From Haliotis asinina (Eukaryota; Mollusca; Gastropoda; Lepetellida; Haliotidae), in contig NC_090288.1 in NCBI RefSeq assembly GCF_037392515.1, positions 8,783,969 to 8,847,968 on the forward strand: a stretch of 64,000 bases of DNA, in the 5' to 3' direction. Below, piece by piece: positions 1-12,083 of the stretch; the first letter of the stretch is position 1; each line of letters opens with the position of its first letter. Position numbers and translations under genes: made by a program. The notes beneath the pieces were generated by a model, which was not told where the DNA came from, searched no databases, and saw only the letters and a list, made by a program, of their open reading frames with translations.

Positions 1-2074
1 GTATCATTTTGACTGTACCAGTTGAAGCTGTAACCAGTCAAGTGAAATGTGCAGAGGGTCGTGGGAGTATTGCTGAATGATTGTGCCTCTTTGGCTGATG
101 CAGAGAAGAGCTGTAATAGACTGTACCATGTTTGGTTAATCGTTAGTGGACATGTGGGGCTACGAATTCTGATTTACTGGTATTCAATCAGTTGCAGCAT
201 GTGGGTTTAATTTCTTGCACAGTAGGTGAGCATATGCCTTTGAGGACGTGTGGATACAAAGTTTTGTGCTTATTGCATTACCATGTGAAGAATGTTAAAA
301 ACTTTTTAAACCGATTTTCTGGCCATTTTGATGCTGAATCATAAGTGCCACTGTTGACAGCTGGAACTTTTCCCAACGTGTTTGTACTGACACCCATGGA
401 CTCTTATAACCGTGTAGTTTTCAAAGTGAAAGTGATAACGTTTACTGGCTACCTTGATAGTGTTCCTTCACTGTAATGCTCACTCTGTGAAGAGACATGT
501 GCTGTTTCAAATTTAAGAGGCTTTCGTGATACAAAGTGAGTGTTTGTATTCATCATCTAAACTTCATTTCAAAATTTAAAACACACACGCGCGCGCGCGC
601 GCACACACACACACACACTACATGTGTACTACTCTTTGACCGTAGCCAATATTTTCATGCATGATATAGATTTATTACAGATACTTATGTATATTCAATT
701 GAATATCTATGTGTCAAATCTACATAACATTGAAAATCAATAGAACGTCTATATAGCATTGACACATCAAGTGTCTAATGTCGATGACAAGACCAAACAC
801 TAGAGGTGCTCAGGGAAACGATTAATGTAGCAGTAGTTCAATCATTTCGATCGAAACACTTGGTTCAGAACTTCAGACTGACCACTTTGTGAAATAAACA
901 CAAGTATTATACTGGTTTGCGCTGCATCTAATATGTCATGTACAGTTTCCGGTGTGCCATACTGTTAGTAATAACTCTTGTATCTTGTTATCAGTAAATA
1001 GAACTACAGATTTACTGTGTTGATGTCTGCCAGTGTAGCTCTGTTTACAGCTGTAGCCATGGCAACACCCCCACTAGTGCCCTTTGGTAGAAGTACAACT
1101 GATCTGTGGGTCTGGGTCTGTGCGACACACGGTGACGTCTTTGTCCTATATTACTAAGACCAACGTGTCCCTCATGAAGACCAACGTGTTCCTCATCAAA
1201 CGCAAACACAGATCTGTCGATCATCAACCCAAGATAACAAGATAACATAACATAACATAACTGTAAATGGCATCGTGTAATCGTCTCTGACCTGTTTCAT
1301 ATTTAGGACAGGAATTTCCAGCGGTCATTAGGAACTCTCGCCATCACATATCCTCAATCTTTATCAATCATCCAACCTTCCTGGCAACATCAAACGCCAC
1401 AGATTTTTATTTGTGAAGAATGTCTTACTTTTAGGGATCTGTGTGCTGACTGAAACTGTTTAGATTCAGACGGAGTGTTGAGGCCATAAAATCTCCGTCA
1501 TTTCGCTCGTTACTTATGCATCACCGTTCATATAAATGTATTTCTCACATGGACTCGACAATCAGCTAAGAGGTGTTATTTTTCTCTTCAGTTTACACAT
1601 TCAGTTCAACATTAAACATTATATAGCAGCAGCCGTACAGGAAACATAGATCATTACATCAAAGTCATAAAACGATGCACCAAACGCGTTGCGACTTTAG
1701 GAAAAGAGGTGAATGATTCGTTGTTGTTATCATTTCCTAGATATGACTGCCATGATGCCGAGCTTTATGAAGAAACTACACATTAAACAGTATACATTGA
1801 AAACTGGCAGTTTTTTCTGACACTTCAAAAAAGCATATTCAGTTATTCCTGTTATTTCGCAAAAGTCAAATAGAGATGACCAGAATATTACGGCGTGAGA
1901 TAACAGTGCCATCGGACGGGATTGGTAGAAAAACACAAATTGTCCAATGGATGTGTCCAGCAAATAGGATGTGTGTTCATTGTGCCAGTGTAGAAGTTGC
2001 AGTGGGCCTAAGACAGTTTGGTGATGGTTGCCATGACAGCAGTGGTTTGTCAAGGTGGTCGTTGACGTGAACAT
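1..2074. other. Intergenic DNA with no supported gene
   Basis: I see no convincing exon, splice-bounded frame or recognisable repeat family here apart from a CA/CG microsatellite near 585-618 and a short ATAAC run near 1,234-1,257. The small open frames have no family resemblance and are taken as chance. The stretch lies just downstream of the 3' end of the minus-strand gene that ends at 2,075. Confidence 0.5.
583..618. repeat. CA/CG microsatellite
   Basis: Alternating purine-pyrimidine run, (CA)n then (CG)n then (CA)n. This pattern can form Z-DNA, but nothing nearby shows a role. Confidence 0.9.
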
Positions 2075-3174
2075 CTACAACTTCACCATGATCGCCATCA
2101 CGTCGGCAGCGACTGGGTCTGAAACAAAATGGTAGTGATAAAATCACCTTATACACTGATTTCAGTATTGCATCTCTATTGCCAATGACCTATTTTCCAG
2201 ACGTACGTCAGGTTACGTCTAAAGGTGCTTTCTCATGGTGCGACCTGTAGCAACAACTTCTACAACTGTCCCAGCTGCTTTGTATCGATGTCCGTGTATT
2301 TATGAGTTACAAACCGTTGCTTTATAGTTCATTCTCAATCATGCTCTTAGGTCACCTTTTAAAAAACAGCGTCACAATGGAATCTGCTCTCAAATGTCGC
2401 ATTAAATTCGTTATCAAACGGGTATATTTTGTTTTGTTCGGCATTGGTTCAAAGGGGTTAGAGTTAAACTGGCATTGTTGTATGAACAGTACATGAACAG
2501 TGAAAACTTACTGATTTATTTTTCACGTTTCTGGGCTAGTTCTTGCCCTTTCGTCAGTTGGAAAATGATATAGTTAACAACATATTCATATTAACGTAGA
2601 GGAAGCCACATATATACATAAATATATATGTTACAGTCAGATTTTGAAATCAGTCATTTCGTGAAATGACTACAAATTTCAGTCGATTCGTGAAATGACT
2701 ATGGCCAGCCATTTGGCGTCAACAATACTTGTTGTGCAACAATACTCAATACGCTTCAGTCCTCTCGTGAAATTTCGTTTCATCTATATGTGGTGGACAG
2801 GGGTTTGTGAGGTGTGGCTGCCCTGGACACAGCAAGTGTCAAACAAACAAGTGTAAACGCTTCAAAGAAAGTGCAGCACTCGCTGTCACAATAGATTTAC
2901 TGTTAATATCAATAAGTGATTTTGAATTGCGATTCACTTTGGTAGATTAAGATGTATAATGACATTTCATGAAATGACTCAAGCACATTGATTGTTGTTA
3001 TACAAAAAAAGATGGCTGGCAGTCTTAGTCATTTCGACTGGAATTTTCAGTCATTTTCACGAAATGACTGATTTCACAATCTGACTGTAACATATACAAG
3101 CACAATAGTAGAAGGAGATATAATTAAGTATGTACAATGAGGTGAGGGAGAGAGGGAGGAAGATAGATAGATAC

Positions 3175-3208
<34 letters not shown>

Positions 3209-3798
3209 CTGTGTGTGTGTTTATCTAGCAGAGAGTCTAAAGATTTCTTGGTGATGCACGTAAACATTTACACTCACTGCCGTATGTCCAGTTTGTGCTT
3301 GTTTCTTCAGCAGAGACCAGGATGTAAGGGAAGCTGGTAGTGTGTTCCTCCCAGGGACACCCAACACTCTGATGGTGGTCTATCACCGTCAACCAGCCCT
3401 GGTCGGTATCACAGGTCAGGTATATTTCGTTGATGACGAAATGTCGATTGCCATGTCTAGAAACAAAATGCGTGTACGTGTAATGTACTCAAGGATACGT
3501 TTGTAGCTTTCACTGCTGTTTGGTTTTCTTTGCCTTTTATCAAGCGTCACATCCTTTCCAGGATGAGGACCAGTCAGACATCGAAGTGGTTCGGTTTATA
3601 ATGGTTGCCACATGAAATCGACCAACCAAGTCTTATTATTTGTGTCATAATTTTGGACACCCGAACAAAAAGTTGTTTGACAAACGATCATGATTGTTGT
3701 TGTCAATTTTCGCTGAAGTTTACATATTTGTTGGTAGAATAGGCACGTGTGCGCGTTACACATGTGAAATTTCACAACACACGCTCGGTGATTACCTG

Positions 3799-3857
<59 letters not shown>

Positions 3858-6800
3858 ATGTGAGAGAGAGAGGGAGAGAGAGACACAGAGAGAGAGAGAG
3901 AGAGAGAGAGAATGTGTGTGACTGACTCTCTGTAGGTGCGTGCGTACGTGTGTGTCTGTGGATTCCTCACACGCCAGATGTGAATATTGTATATGTTGAC
4001 CCTGCATGATCTACTATCAGCAAAGGTATCTTGATATAGATGCAACAGTTTACACCAGTACGTCACTACATACAAGAAACAAGAAATTGTTATCCATATT
4101 TAAGTCGATTCTAAACTTAACGCTGATGTAACGGTTTTAAGCCGTCTGTTGAGAAACGCCCTTTGAATTTCAGAGAAATACTTAAGAGGTTTGATAGAAG
4201 TCCAAATTAAAAATGTTGATCACTGAGTTAACATGCATGTACGATGGAGAAAAGGAAAGAATTTCTTTGCAAATGAAAGTGGTAAGATTCAGACAATTTT
4301 CCTAAACAATATCTCACAAGTAAGACCTGAAACCCGTCACGATATATCCGATGTACAATATACATCTTTAAATGTTAAAACTGTCAATTACCCCTCAATG
4401 CTGAATAGGTTGGTGGTTGTTTCTGGTGCCATCAAATCGTTCCACGAGGATGCTATCACGTGACTACGTTCAAACCAGGAAGTGACGCTGCATCCGTTGC
4501 AATCAAACGTCACGTTGCCAATCGTGTCGCCATCTTTGTAGAGACCCAGTAAAACCTAAGATAGAATTTCGTCCTAATTAAATCATGGTTATCGGACTCT
4601 GGATACAGAACCGTTCTTTTGAGTGAGTGAGGAAGTGTAGTCTTTCAACAATATTCCAGCAATATCACGGAAGAGGACGCCCAAAATGGGCTTCTCATAT
4701 TGCACCCACGTAGGGAATCGAACCCGAATTTTTCGCATGAGAAGCAAATGTTCAACGATTAAGCTACCCCACCGTCCCTCAGTTCTTCCGAAGGTCCATG
4801 AATCATAGTACTACAATAATAGACCTTTATTTACTTTCTGAGAAATCACACTTATCATGTTTTCAATCAGCGTCTGTTCAGACGCAGTCTGTCGCCCGGT
4901 CAGCTACGACTTTGGGAGCACCGAGACGCCTTGTGAAATACATGTATTATCAAAACATCACATCATTGGAGCATCCAAAATAGATACCTCTAAATATGTG
5001 ATAGATTAACAAATTAGGCTGATATTTACCTTGGTTGCTCTATATATTTGATGTGCGATCTATACGAGCGAGCAAATAGCGCGTGTGTAAATGTATGCTT
5101 GTCAATAATAAGAATAACTACTTCAGATGTTGTGGGATATCGATATACAAATATAGAAGTCTATATATAGGACATATCTTTATATATTTATGACAGGAAA
5201 CATAGAAAAACAGAACATGGAGAACAAGTGCGCAGTGCACATTTGAATATTTCACGTGTGGCACTACAATGCACTAGACACATGAATACATCATGTGTAA
5301 GACTACAATCAAGGAATCCACACATGAATACATCACCTGTAACATACATTACGACAATGCAATCCACACACATCTCACCTGGGAAACGCCCCAGTGATCC
5401 CACGTCTCCAAATGTCTGGTTCTGTATTGACGGTCACACGGGATTGAACCGTTGAGGGACAAGCAACCCGTGGGGACTTTGTTGACGATAGTGTACTGGT
5501 CGTCGCGACGAGTGGAGTTCATGTATTCCTCAAGAGCTGATTGGTTGATGCCAGCGGTTGCTCTGAATACGAGAGTCCACTCGCCAAACTTTGGGGCACC
5601 TGAAACATTACAGAGTGAAAGTTATGCCATGTTCCCATCGTCATTCACGCATTTAAAACCACCGATCTTCCATATTCCTGTAGCTGCTGTCCACTCACCT
5701 ATGCAGGTGGTCCGAAAGCCTAGACTCTAATCATGTATACTTTTTATCAAAATAGGCCATTACATTTAATTTGAAAAAGAAGTCTGAGAGATATGAGGCG
5801 ATAATTGGGCATGTTTCATTTAGGGCATTTGAGGAAAGGCCTGGGCGGAAGGGAAACTAATGTGACTTACTGACTATGAAGGAATACTGGTACAATAATA
5901 GTACAATAATAATGCTTCAAAAGCTTAATGCATATCCTCGAAAGTCAGCTAGGTACTGCGATTCATTTTAGTCACCGCTCTGTAACTGCAACGTTGTCCC
6001 CTACAGGAATGGCAACGGAACGCGCTTAACGTCTTTCCTTATCAGAGCGTCGACGTGTTTTCTGGTGTTGTGAACCTAGTCGTGGTCACACTCAGGATTG
6101 ATTCAACATGTGATTACATTTAGCAGACTTGTCTAAACGTTCAAACTATGACACCGCGTGTTTTTCAGTGTCAGTCAAACAGTACTTTTGACTTTGTATG
6201 AAGTGAAATTGTACATTTGCTGTACATTGTACAATTGAATACTCAATTGAAATTGAAACAGATGTTCATTTATATATACTTTTGTTTTCTTTTCACGTTT
6301 GGTCAAACACTCTGTATACTTTCTTTTCAGCACTAGTTTAATTTGGGAAATTTGTTAAATTGTTAGATGAATATACTGAGCAAAGGTACGTCTGCACTTT
6401 GTCATGCGAACGATGAGCAAGATAATGAACAAAAGGTCATGTAATCTTGTTTGAAATGATTGAAAAACATGAAAACGAATTTCAAGCAGTCAAGTGCAGC
6501 CAGTGCACTTTTCCAGACGAGTTTTATATTGAGCAATTGTCTTCCCTTGTGTAGAAGGGACAGACCCGACTCGATCACTGTAGAAGTTTGTTGATTTGTC
6601 AGGTTATACTAGGTCTACCAATCTGAAAGAAACGAGGGAGCGTTTTCATGCGTTTTACATTTGGCTAATTTCATATTTTCTTGTCTGCTTTTTGGATATC
6701 TATTTTGAAATAGCAATATGTTGGGAGATTACAATGCGACATTTACACTACTACGTGATACAAATTCAATGGTCTTTATGTACCCCTGTTTTCATGCATT

Positions 6801-7688
6801 TCCTCCTTGGCCCTAATACGTCTGTATTGTGAAACTAGTATTTCAAACATGAATTAATTATTATAAACTTGTTCTGTATCGATATTTTTTCGATGTCACG
6901 ATTAGAATATCACTAATGCCCTTGTCGGTTTCAAGTTAATACAAGGGTTTCATTTGGGAAATTGCTGTCATCGTTCCTGGAGTACCAAATCTGTTGCAAA
7001 AGTACACATTTCCAGTATTGCTATAACAAAATATCGGGATGATCCTAAACCCACTCACAGTCGTTCCATAGCCCCAAAACACGCATAAACACCACCATCC
7101 CAACTATTTGCACCGATACGAAAATCAAATAATCCCCAAATGCTCAGAAACCAATTGAAAGTGTCCAGATTCCGACTCTCTACATGTGCGTTCACGAATG
7201 ACCATCAAATCATGATAATTCCAAGTGTTCGCAACAGGGGTAGGTATTGCATCCAATAATGGCACCTGTCACAAACCCAGCTGGCGGTATTCTACCCAGT
7301 AATGGCACCTGTTACATACACATGCAGGGGCCAATGAATGGTTAGGACCTTATTGTATTCACAAACACCTACCATTCTGCGGTTCCAGGATAACCCATTC
7401 GGGCATGTTCTCCTCCACGGTGGCGTTGTTGTTCAGAACGCTGGCGTCATGGAGCTGGCATACACTGGTGGCGGTGTTGAAGTTGATGACAACACAAGCA
7501 GCATTGCAGCGACAGTGACCACTACATTTTGCCACTGTGCAGAGGTTGTCAGATGGCTGACAGGGAATAGACTCCAATATCCCGCTTAGAATATGGTAGC
7601 CAAAGTATCTGTCAAATACTTCAACATTGGTACGTATAGTATCAATACTGATCCAAATGAGAAGAAGTAAGTAATGCTTTCTACTCAT
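2075..7688 (-). CDS. Secreted protein with Cys-rich apple-like N-terminus and unnamed mollusc C-terminal domain, five exons
   Basis: Exons on the minus strand are 7,373-7,688, 5,379-5,599, 4,392-4,555, 3,278-3,456 and 2,075-2,118. They total 924 nt, a 307-aa protein. Every intron has GT...AG ends (for example donor GTAGGTG after the first exon and acceptor TTTCTAG before the fourth) and the phases 1-0-2-1 match across all junctions, so the model is well supported. The start MSRKHYLLLLIWISIDT looks like a signal peptide. Residues about 35-75 are Cys-rich (motif CSGHCRCNAAC) and resemble a divergent apple/PAN region. The remaining 200 residues contain motifs seen in many uncharacterised mollusc and amphioxus secreted proteins: EWTLVFRATAG, VIASSWNDL, LFSIEG, HFVINEIYLTC, and an end AADVMAIMVKL. 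I know no accepted name or function for this domain. Introns carry a MITE, microsatellites and a SINE. It is probably extracellular; a role in binding is inference only. Confidence 0.8.
2634..3087. mobile_element. MITE-like non-autonomous DNA transposon with long inverted repeats
   Basis: The two ends are inverted copies of each other over about 80 bp: the left starts CAGTCAGATTTTGAAATCAG and the right ends with the matching CTGATTTCACAATCTGACTG. Pairing may continue outward into TATATGTTA / TAACATATA. The interior has no open frame. The motif GTCATTTCGTGAAATGAC, itself a near-palindrome, recurs in exact or decayed form about five times. It lies inside the last intron of the gene at 2,075-7,688. 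The superfamily cannot be assigned because the target-site duplication is unclear. Confidence 0.7.
3176..3222. repeat. TA/GT microsatellite
   Basis: Simple (AT)n followed by (GT)n, within an intron. Confidence 0.9.
3802..3914. repeat. CT / GT / GA compound microsatellite
   Basis: Long (CT)n, short (GT)n, then (GA)n. Open frames through it on both strands are artefacts of the repeat. It lies in the third intron of the gene at 2,075-7,688. Confidence 0.95.
4620..4778 (-). mobile_element. tRNA-headed SINE (family A)
   Basis: Read on the minus strand it has a tRNA-like head (GGTAGCTTAATCG as box A region and GGGTTCGATTCC as box B) followed by a body with CAATATTCC-type motifs and an ACTCACTC tail. 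This is the same family as the copies near 8.6, 14.6, 21.5, 39.5, 45.5, 59.0 and 62.5 kb. It is diverged and lies in the second intron of the gene at 2,075-7,688. Confidence 0.75.
7226..7331. repeat. Short two-unit tandem repeat in first intron
   Basis: Two copies of a roughly 65-bp unit sharing AATGGCACCTGT and a following CACA/TACA. It lies just 3' (plus sense) of nothing coding and close to the donor of the first exon. No function is evident. Confidence 0.5.
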
Positions 7689-9700
7689 TGAGAAAATATG
7701 TAGTTGAATTTACAGTCCTATCTTCCCTTTGTCATCACACCCTCCTCGTCCAAATGTGAACTTAGCACAGACCAATCAGTCCCACGTTGTTACAAAAGCA
7801 ATGACGAAACTATTTATCTTTACTTAATCAATACTCAATAAGAAAAGTTCGTTTCAGATGTCGTTTAATTCCGCATGAAAGATGCTGCGATCGAACAGCA
7901 TCTATAATTCCTCTGTATGGATAAATGAACAACACGCCAACCAGTATTGATGCCTTGCACCGCTTCAGTTCATTGTGTATACTCCTGTAATTAAGTGCCA
8001 TATAGTATCTAGGCAATAATTACCTGACGCAGGTATCAGGTACAAATAGAGTCAAATCGTTCTTGGCCTTATTACAGAAAGCAACAGAATAGCGGTGAAA
8101 CGAATTTTATCAGAAGCTATTGACAAATGAAATAGATTCGATACCTTTTCAGCCACAAAATCCATTTTTCTATAATTACATTTTTTTGTCACTTGCGTTG
8201 ACTTCCTCACTAACAACTGAGTGAAAAGCCAGACCTGACCATTATGAACAGAAGAAATTTGCATCTATCTTCGAATTGATTGCCTTGAAATACTTATTTG
8301 ATAGCAAATTGTGTTTCAGAACTATTCCGTTTCACACAACATGGTAGTAACATTACGTGCAGTAAGTCAGTATTTCAAGCCAGTATTTTGAAGTATTTCT
8401 AGGATAGATGAAAACAATAATTATGAAATTCAACTGTACGTTAATCACCCAACTTGCGAGTAGTCATTATCGTCATGGTCACTTCGTCTTGTATTACCTG
8501 TCATGCAAGGATTATCGAATCATTTACCCATCTGTTGATCAATATTGTTATCATATTATTCAATAAGAAAGACTATGCCTGTACCATTGAAACTTACTGA
8601 AAATCAAGACAATTTTTAAAATATGTGAGTAAGTGAGTTACGTTTTACGCCGCTTTTAGCAATATTCCAGCAATATCACGGCGGGGGACACCAGAAAATG
8701 GGCTTCACACATTGCACCCATGTGGGTAATCGAACCCGGGTGTTCGGCGTGACGAGGTAACGCCTTAACCACTACGCCCACCCAAAATATGTATTACCTA
8801 GCCCATCACAGTGGTGTGATAAACAGTCTTTCAAGGTCTGTTGTGAACGTTAGCAGTTCCCAATGGAGCTTTTTGGGACTTTGCTGAGGCCTTCAACGCT
8901 CCAACGTTCAAACCACGTTTGAAGAAGAGTCACGTGGCCCTCCCTGAAGTCTTCCAGGAAAGAGCATGCTTTGGACAGTGCGTGGGACCAAAGGCTGCAG
9001 ATGAAGTTCAGAATTCCAGGTCATGGTTCCTTAGTGAATTTTAGATGGTAATTCCTTACATTTTTCAATCATTGTCTTGACCCTTTGTTGATGTAGCGAT
9101 GTCCAAAGTCAACAAATTTAATGGCATATGCGGGATAATGGTGTACAAGGTTTGGCACAATACAACTTCAACTTAATCCCCTGAGTTAATCATAATCCAC
9201 ATGATATTAACTCCGTTTGCCACAAACTTTATTCTTGCTCTATGTTATATTGTATCAAGGTAGGAAAAGAGATTTGGCGATCCATATGTTGAACAGTTTC
9301 AAGTAAAGAAATTAACACATATAACACGTGGAAGAGTGATCCTGAAATTCTTGCAGAATACGACATATTCGATGTAGTTTATCATATAACAACAAAGAAG
9401 AAACAAATAAACTTTAGCTATTTAATGCTATCGGATGCATGATGGATTGATTTACACGGGTGGATGAGAGGGTTTTTACATCGCATCGGCAATACTAGGG
9501 TTACAAATTGATGCGATCAAGTTACTTATAATTACATACGCGTTAACAAAGCACATAACGGTAAGGTATGTATGACAGTTAAACAATAGAATACGTCAGT
9601 ATGAATCATTAGTTTACAAATTATTTTCATCAGAATGATTTTATTATACAGTAAAACCAACCTATAGACCACTAGTAACCAAAGTAGGACCACCTTACCA
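7689..9700. other. Intergenic DNA, one SINE, no supported gene
   Basis: Upstream region of the 307-aa gene. A CCAAT box in the minus sense lies near 7,769. Beyond the SINE at 8,625-8,786 I see no feature. A GC-richer patch at about 8,860-9,030 has a plus frame of some 55 codons but matches nothing I recognise. Confidence 0.4.
8625..8786 (-). mobile_element. tRNA-headed SINE (family A), well preserved
   Basis: On the minus strand: head GGGTGGGCGTAGTGGTTAAG, box B GGGTTCGATTACC, body with GGAATATTGCTAAAAGCGG, and tail ending AACTCACTTACTCAC. It is the cleanest copy for defining the family. The tRNA-like head is part of the SINE and is not a tRNA gene. Confidence 0.85.
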
Positions 9701-10760
9701 AGGATCATTGGGTCTTCTGGATCTTGTGCCACGACATGGTGTTCGTTCTAAAATGCTCAAAATATTGGGAAGTATATATGAAAATATAAAGATTTGAGTC
9801 AGAAATAATAATGATTTGTTAGACACTATTACTAGTCAACTTGGAGTCAGACAAGGCTGTATCTTAAGCCATTTTTATATTCCCTTTTCACCAACGAATT
9901 GGCGATCCAGATCCAAGGAAAATGTACAAATGGAATTCGGTTACATCCAGATATGTTTCAAATCTTTTCATTATTATTTGAAAATGATATCATATTCCTT
10001 TATAGTACAAAAGGTGGTTTACAAAAAATGATAAATGAATTAGAAAATTATTGCAATGATTATAAGTTGACTGTTAATAAAACTAAAACCAAAATCGTTG
10101 CTTTCAAAAATGGTGGAAATTTGGCAAAAGGTGAAAACTGGTATCACAAAGGCTCTGCTATTGAAACAAGTAATTCTTATAAATATTTAGGAGTTAATTT
10201 TACAAACCATCTTTCCATGCATATAATTCAAGCCTCACTGCAAGGTGAAAAATCTTATCAGGCATTATCAAATGCATAAACCACTTGGTGACTTATCATA
10301 CAATTCATTTTTCAAGATTTTTAATGCTAAAATATGTCCTATCTTGTGGTATGGCGCTGAGATATGGGGAACCAGAGTTTCCGATGCTTTAGAAATATTT
10401 ATATGCTTGTAAGAAATATCTTGGGGTAAAAAATAATGCATGTAATTCGGTAGTATACGGCGAATGTGATTTCCCTTATATATTGAAGCAAATGTGAAAG
10501 GTATTAACTATTGGCTAAAATTATTGAGTATGGCAGCAAGTAGATTGCAAAAATATGCTGTAATATGATGATTACTCATGATAGAAATAGGCAAAGAAAT
10601 TGGATCACAAACGTAAAAGAATTATTATTCTCTATTGCATTTGCTAATGCATGACATGAACAGCATATAAAATCTCACTCGTTATTCCTGTAATCTGTTA
10701 AACAACGACTTAGATATGTGAACATACAAACCTGGAATGAAACTCATCTGTAACTAGCAC
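9700..10760 (+). pseudogene. LINE reverse transcriptase remnant (non-LTR), 3' half
   Basis: Plus-strand frames show GVRQGCILS (RT motif), LLFENDIIFLYS in place of the usual FADD block, LTVNKTKTKIVAFKNGG, KYLGVNFTNHLS, and downstream ICPILWYGAEIWG and KKYLGVKNNACNSVVYGEC. This order is that of the RT palm, thumb and post-thumb region of a jockey/I/CR1-type LINE. At least three frame changes and stops are present and the catalytic YADD is changed, so it is dead. The left edge of the large segmental duplication falls inside it at about 10,242. Confidence 0.7.
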
Positions 10761-11219
10761 GTTTTAGTTTTATAATGATGAAACAATCTATCCACAAAGA
10801 ACAGTACCTGTCTATGTTAAACGTAAGAAAGTTCAGAATATGTCTTGTGCAATTCCGCTGTTCATCCTATGATTTGCTAATATATCAGAATGGGTTTCAA
10901 TTTGTTGAAAAGTTGATATTCCTTCCAATTTGCAGTTGCTTTAAATTCCTGTAAATGCTCATATCCCTCATAGTTTGCCCCTGCAATACAGCGCCAGTTG
11001 CATGTAAAACGGATATCTATATATTAACACACTCTTGAACAACTAAATAGAAAAATACCGACATTGTTAATATCGATTGTTGTATTTGTATTTACATTTA
11101 GCTTAAATTCAAGGCAATGGTTTGCTGCAACCTACTTTGTATTGGAAGTTCTCTTCTCTAGTACAAGAATACCATAAATATATATGGAAGTAACTGAATA
11201 CTGTCTGTTCAGTTTTGGC

Positions 11220-11790
11220 ACACAACTGTCACTAATTCATTTATTAGATAAACAAAAAGGGGCTTAGCATACAGCTTTGGCAGACGCCGATATCACAATC
11301 AAATATTGCTGACATAACACAATTATTAAGCACACATATACTGAGTATTACATTTTATTTTTCGACCCAATTTGCCACTCAAGTCGTGCCGCATGAGTTG
11401 CGTCCATAATGTATTCCTTCAATTGAATTGAATGCCTTGTCAAAATCAAATACATTTCATACGACCTTTACTTGAGATATACTGCTGTAAGTGGCTCAGA
11501 AGAATAACATAATAAGTAATTAAGTGTGAGCACATCCTCAAAATACCTAAATCAGTTGCAACTTCATCTTCCAAAAACATCGAGCGTCCCAAAAAAATCA
11601 AAGAGATGCCTGAACTAGTTACCATTAATTTAATTCTCAGGAACGGAGACATTGGATAAATTTTGAAGCTGGTAAGGTAGATTTCATTTTTTTCTTCACA
11701 AAAACATTTAGGATCCTCAAGTGGTTCTTCCAATAAAAGAAGTTTGCCATTACATGCATACGATATTTCTGTACATAACAATCGAATGCC
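11220..11790 (-). pseudogene. Degenerate LINE reverse transcriptase remnant
   Basis: On the minus strand, 11,240-11,290 reads IGVCQSCMLSPFLF, a decayed form of the RT motif GVRQGCxLSPFLF. Sequence to its 5' side encodes DFDKAFNSIEG, like the DFxKAFDSI block. A 111-codon open stretch (11,446-11,781) immediately upstream is also open in duplication copy 2 but has no recognisable domain. I read the whole as old LINE material, with the open stretch uncertain. Confidence 0.45.
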
Positions 11791-12083
11791 CTGATATGCT
11801 CAATAGGATGGGCTGCATTTTATTTCTGTTTTTTTTTAACAGAGGATGGGTGATTTTCAGAATTATAAATGTTGATAGACACAATCTCCGTTTACCACCA
11901 GTACATATTTGTCTTTTTATATATGTTTCTAAGTAGATGCCACCATACACAACCTTTCCATTACAGGTGTCAGCGTTATAGAGGATGAAGTGATATGCTA
12001 ACATGCTTTTATTAATTTGACAGTATTTACTAATTTAACTGGTATTGATAACATCTCCAGGAATTATTGAAATTTCACCATCA

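Noticed and set aside
5188-5455. Minus and plus open frames overlapping the exon at 5,379-5,599
   Set aside because: They read a different frame or intron sequence; the spliced exon with matching phases is the better explanation.
8625-8786. tRNA gene suggested by box A/box B-like sequence
   Set aside because: It is the tRNA-like head of a SINE repeated many times in the window, without a foldable mature tRNA.
11446-11781. Conserved 111-codon minus-strand frame (also 36,108-36,443) as a host gene
   Set aside because: It lies next to decayed LINE RT motifs, has no domain, and its conservation is explained by the recent segmental duplication.
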